Shown in pieces: positions 41,651 to 41,844 of a stretch of DNA of 41,844 nt. Position 1 is the stretch's first letter. Every line of letters starts with the position of its first letter. This DNA is from a bacterium (GTDB lineage Bacteria; Planctomycetota; UBA1135; GCA-002686595), in NCBI GenBank assembly GCA_024226735.1, contig JAAELL010000254.1, forward strand, positions 1-41,844, read 5' to 3'. Below the pieces are notes generated by a model that saw nothing but the letters and a program-made list of their open reading frames with translations, made no database searches and was not told the DNA's origin. Position numbers and translations under genes: made by a program.

Positions 41651-41844
41651 GTTCCTCTCGGGAGTCAGCTTCCCCGCGGCAAGGGATGTTCGCAAGGCTG
41701 AGCCCCCTAGCAGGCTGTCGGAGTAGTCACGATTCGCGAGGCACCGATCCTCGAACGCAGCTCGGCGTCGCGCCAAGGTCCCCAATGGCATCCAACCATG
41801 GGAAACTTGTCGCTCCTTGATCTGCGTCCGATGCTCGGCACCTC

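Noticed and set aside
1..41844. tRNA, rRNA, CRISPR array or prophage
   Set aside because: No cloverleaf-like sequence, regular spaced repeats, or phage structural genes were seen.

Overview
The window is high-GC bacterial chromosome with dense genes on both strands and no tRNA, rRNA, CRISPR array, phage module or intact transposase that I can see. The gene content looks planctomycete-like: five sigma-70/ECF factors in 42 kb (one resembling the TIGR02999 type, two fused to large membrane-anchored extracytoplasmic regions), Tat-dependent secreted proteins including a Gfo/Idh/MocA oxidoreductase, DUF3500- and HEAT-type secreted proteins, and five copies of one C-terminal module on secreted proteins. 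This taxonomic call is an inference from gene content, not from a marker gene.

Layout. 59-6190: a secreted beta-propeller protein whose 5' end abuts a 184-bp inverted-repeat element, an ArsC-type arsenate reductase, a lipoprotein, a frameshifted sigma/membrane/beta-propeller fusion, and a decayed secreted protein. 6295-7410: a TIGR02999-like sigma factor and a 0.5-kb stretch without a clear gene. 7411-13024: a molybdenum locus. modABC (+) converges on an operon on the - strand encoding an ECF-type membrane protein (T and S parts fused) and two subunits resembling molybdenum storage protein (MosA/MosB). 13144-15011: a secreted protein, the catalytic-domain remnant of a Rieske oxygenase, and a 118-bp palindromic element. 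15018-17790: two overlapping GT-C/PMT-like membrane glycosyltransferase genes. 17938-20400: a small membrane protein, then a basic exported protein with a KSKT-repeat tail, an ECF sigma factor and a zinc-type anti-sigma factor in one operon. 20547-27247: a lipoprotein translationally coupled to a 1743-residue AsmA/DUF748-like protein. 27250-28280: a gene remnant at a CTAG-element end, then two small secreted proteins. 28537-33465: a second sigma/membrane fusion, a Tat-exported protein, and a beta-helix protein overlapping it tail to tail. 33663-39516: secreted proteins (three with the shared C-terminal module, one of them broken), a Gfo/Idh/MocA oxidoreductase, a frameshifted secreted protein and a HEAT-repeat protein. 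39717-41650: a possible DNA-binding protein and a DUF3500 gene broken by another CTAG-element end.

Two themes stand out. First, the molybdenum locus plausibly joins uptake (ModABC) to storage (MosAB), with an unassigned ECF-type transporter in the storage operon. Second, short elements or solo ends beginning CTAGTGG(T/G)GTG occur at five places, and at least four of these abut truncated or rearranged genes, so a non-autonomous mobile family appears to be reshaping this genome, especially its secreted-protein genes.
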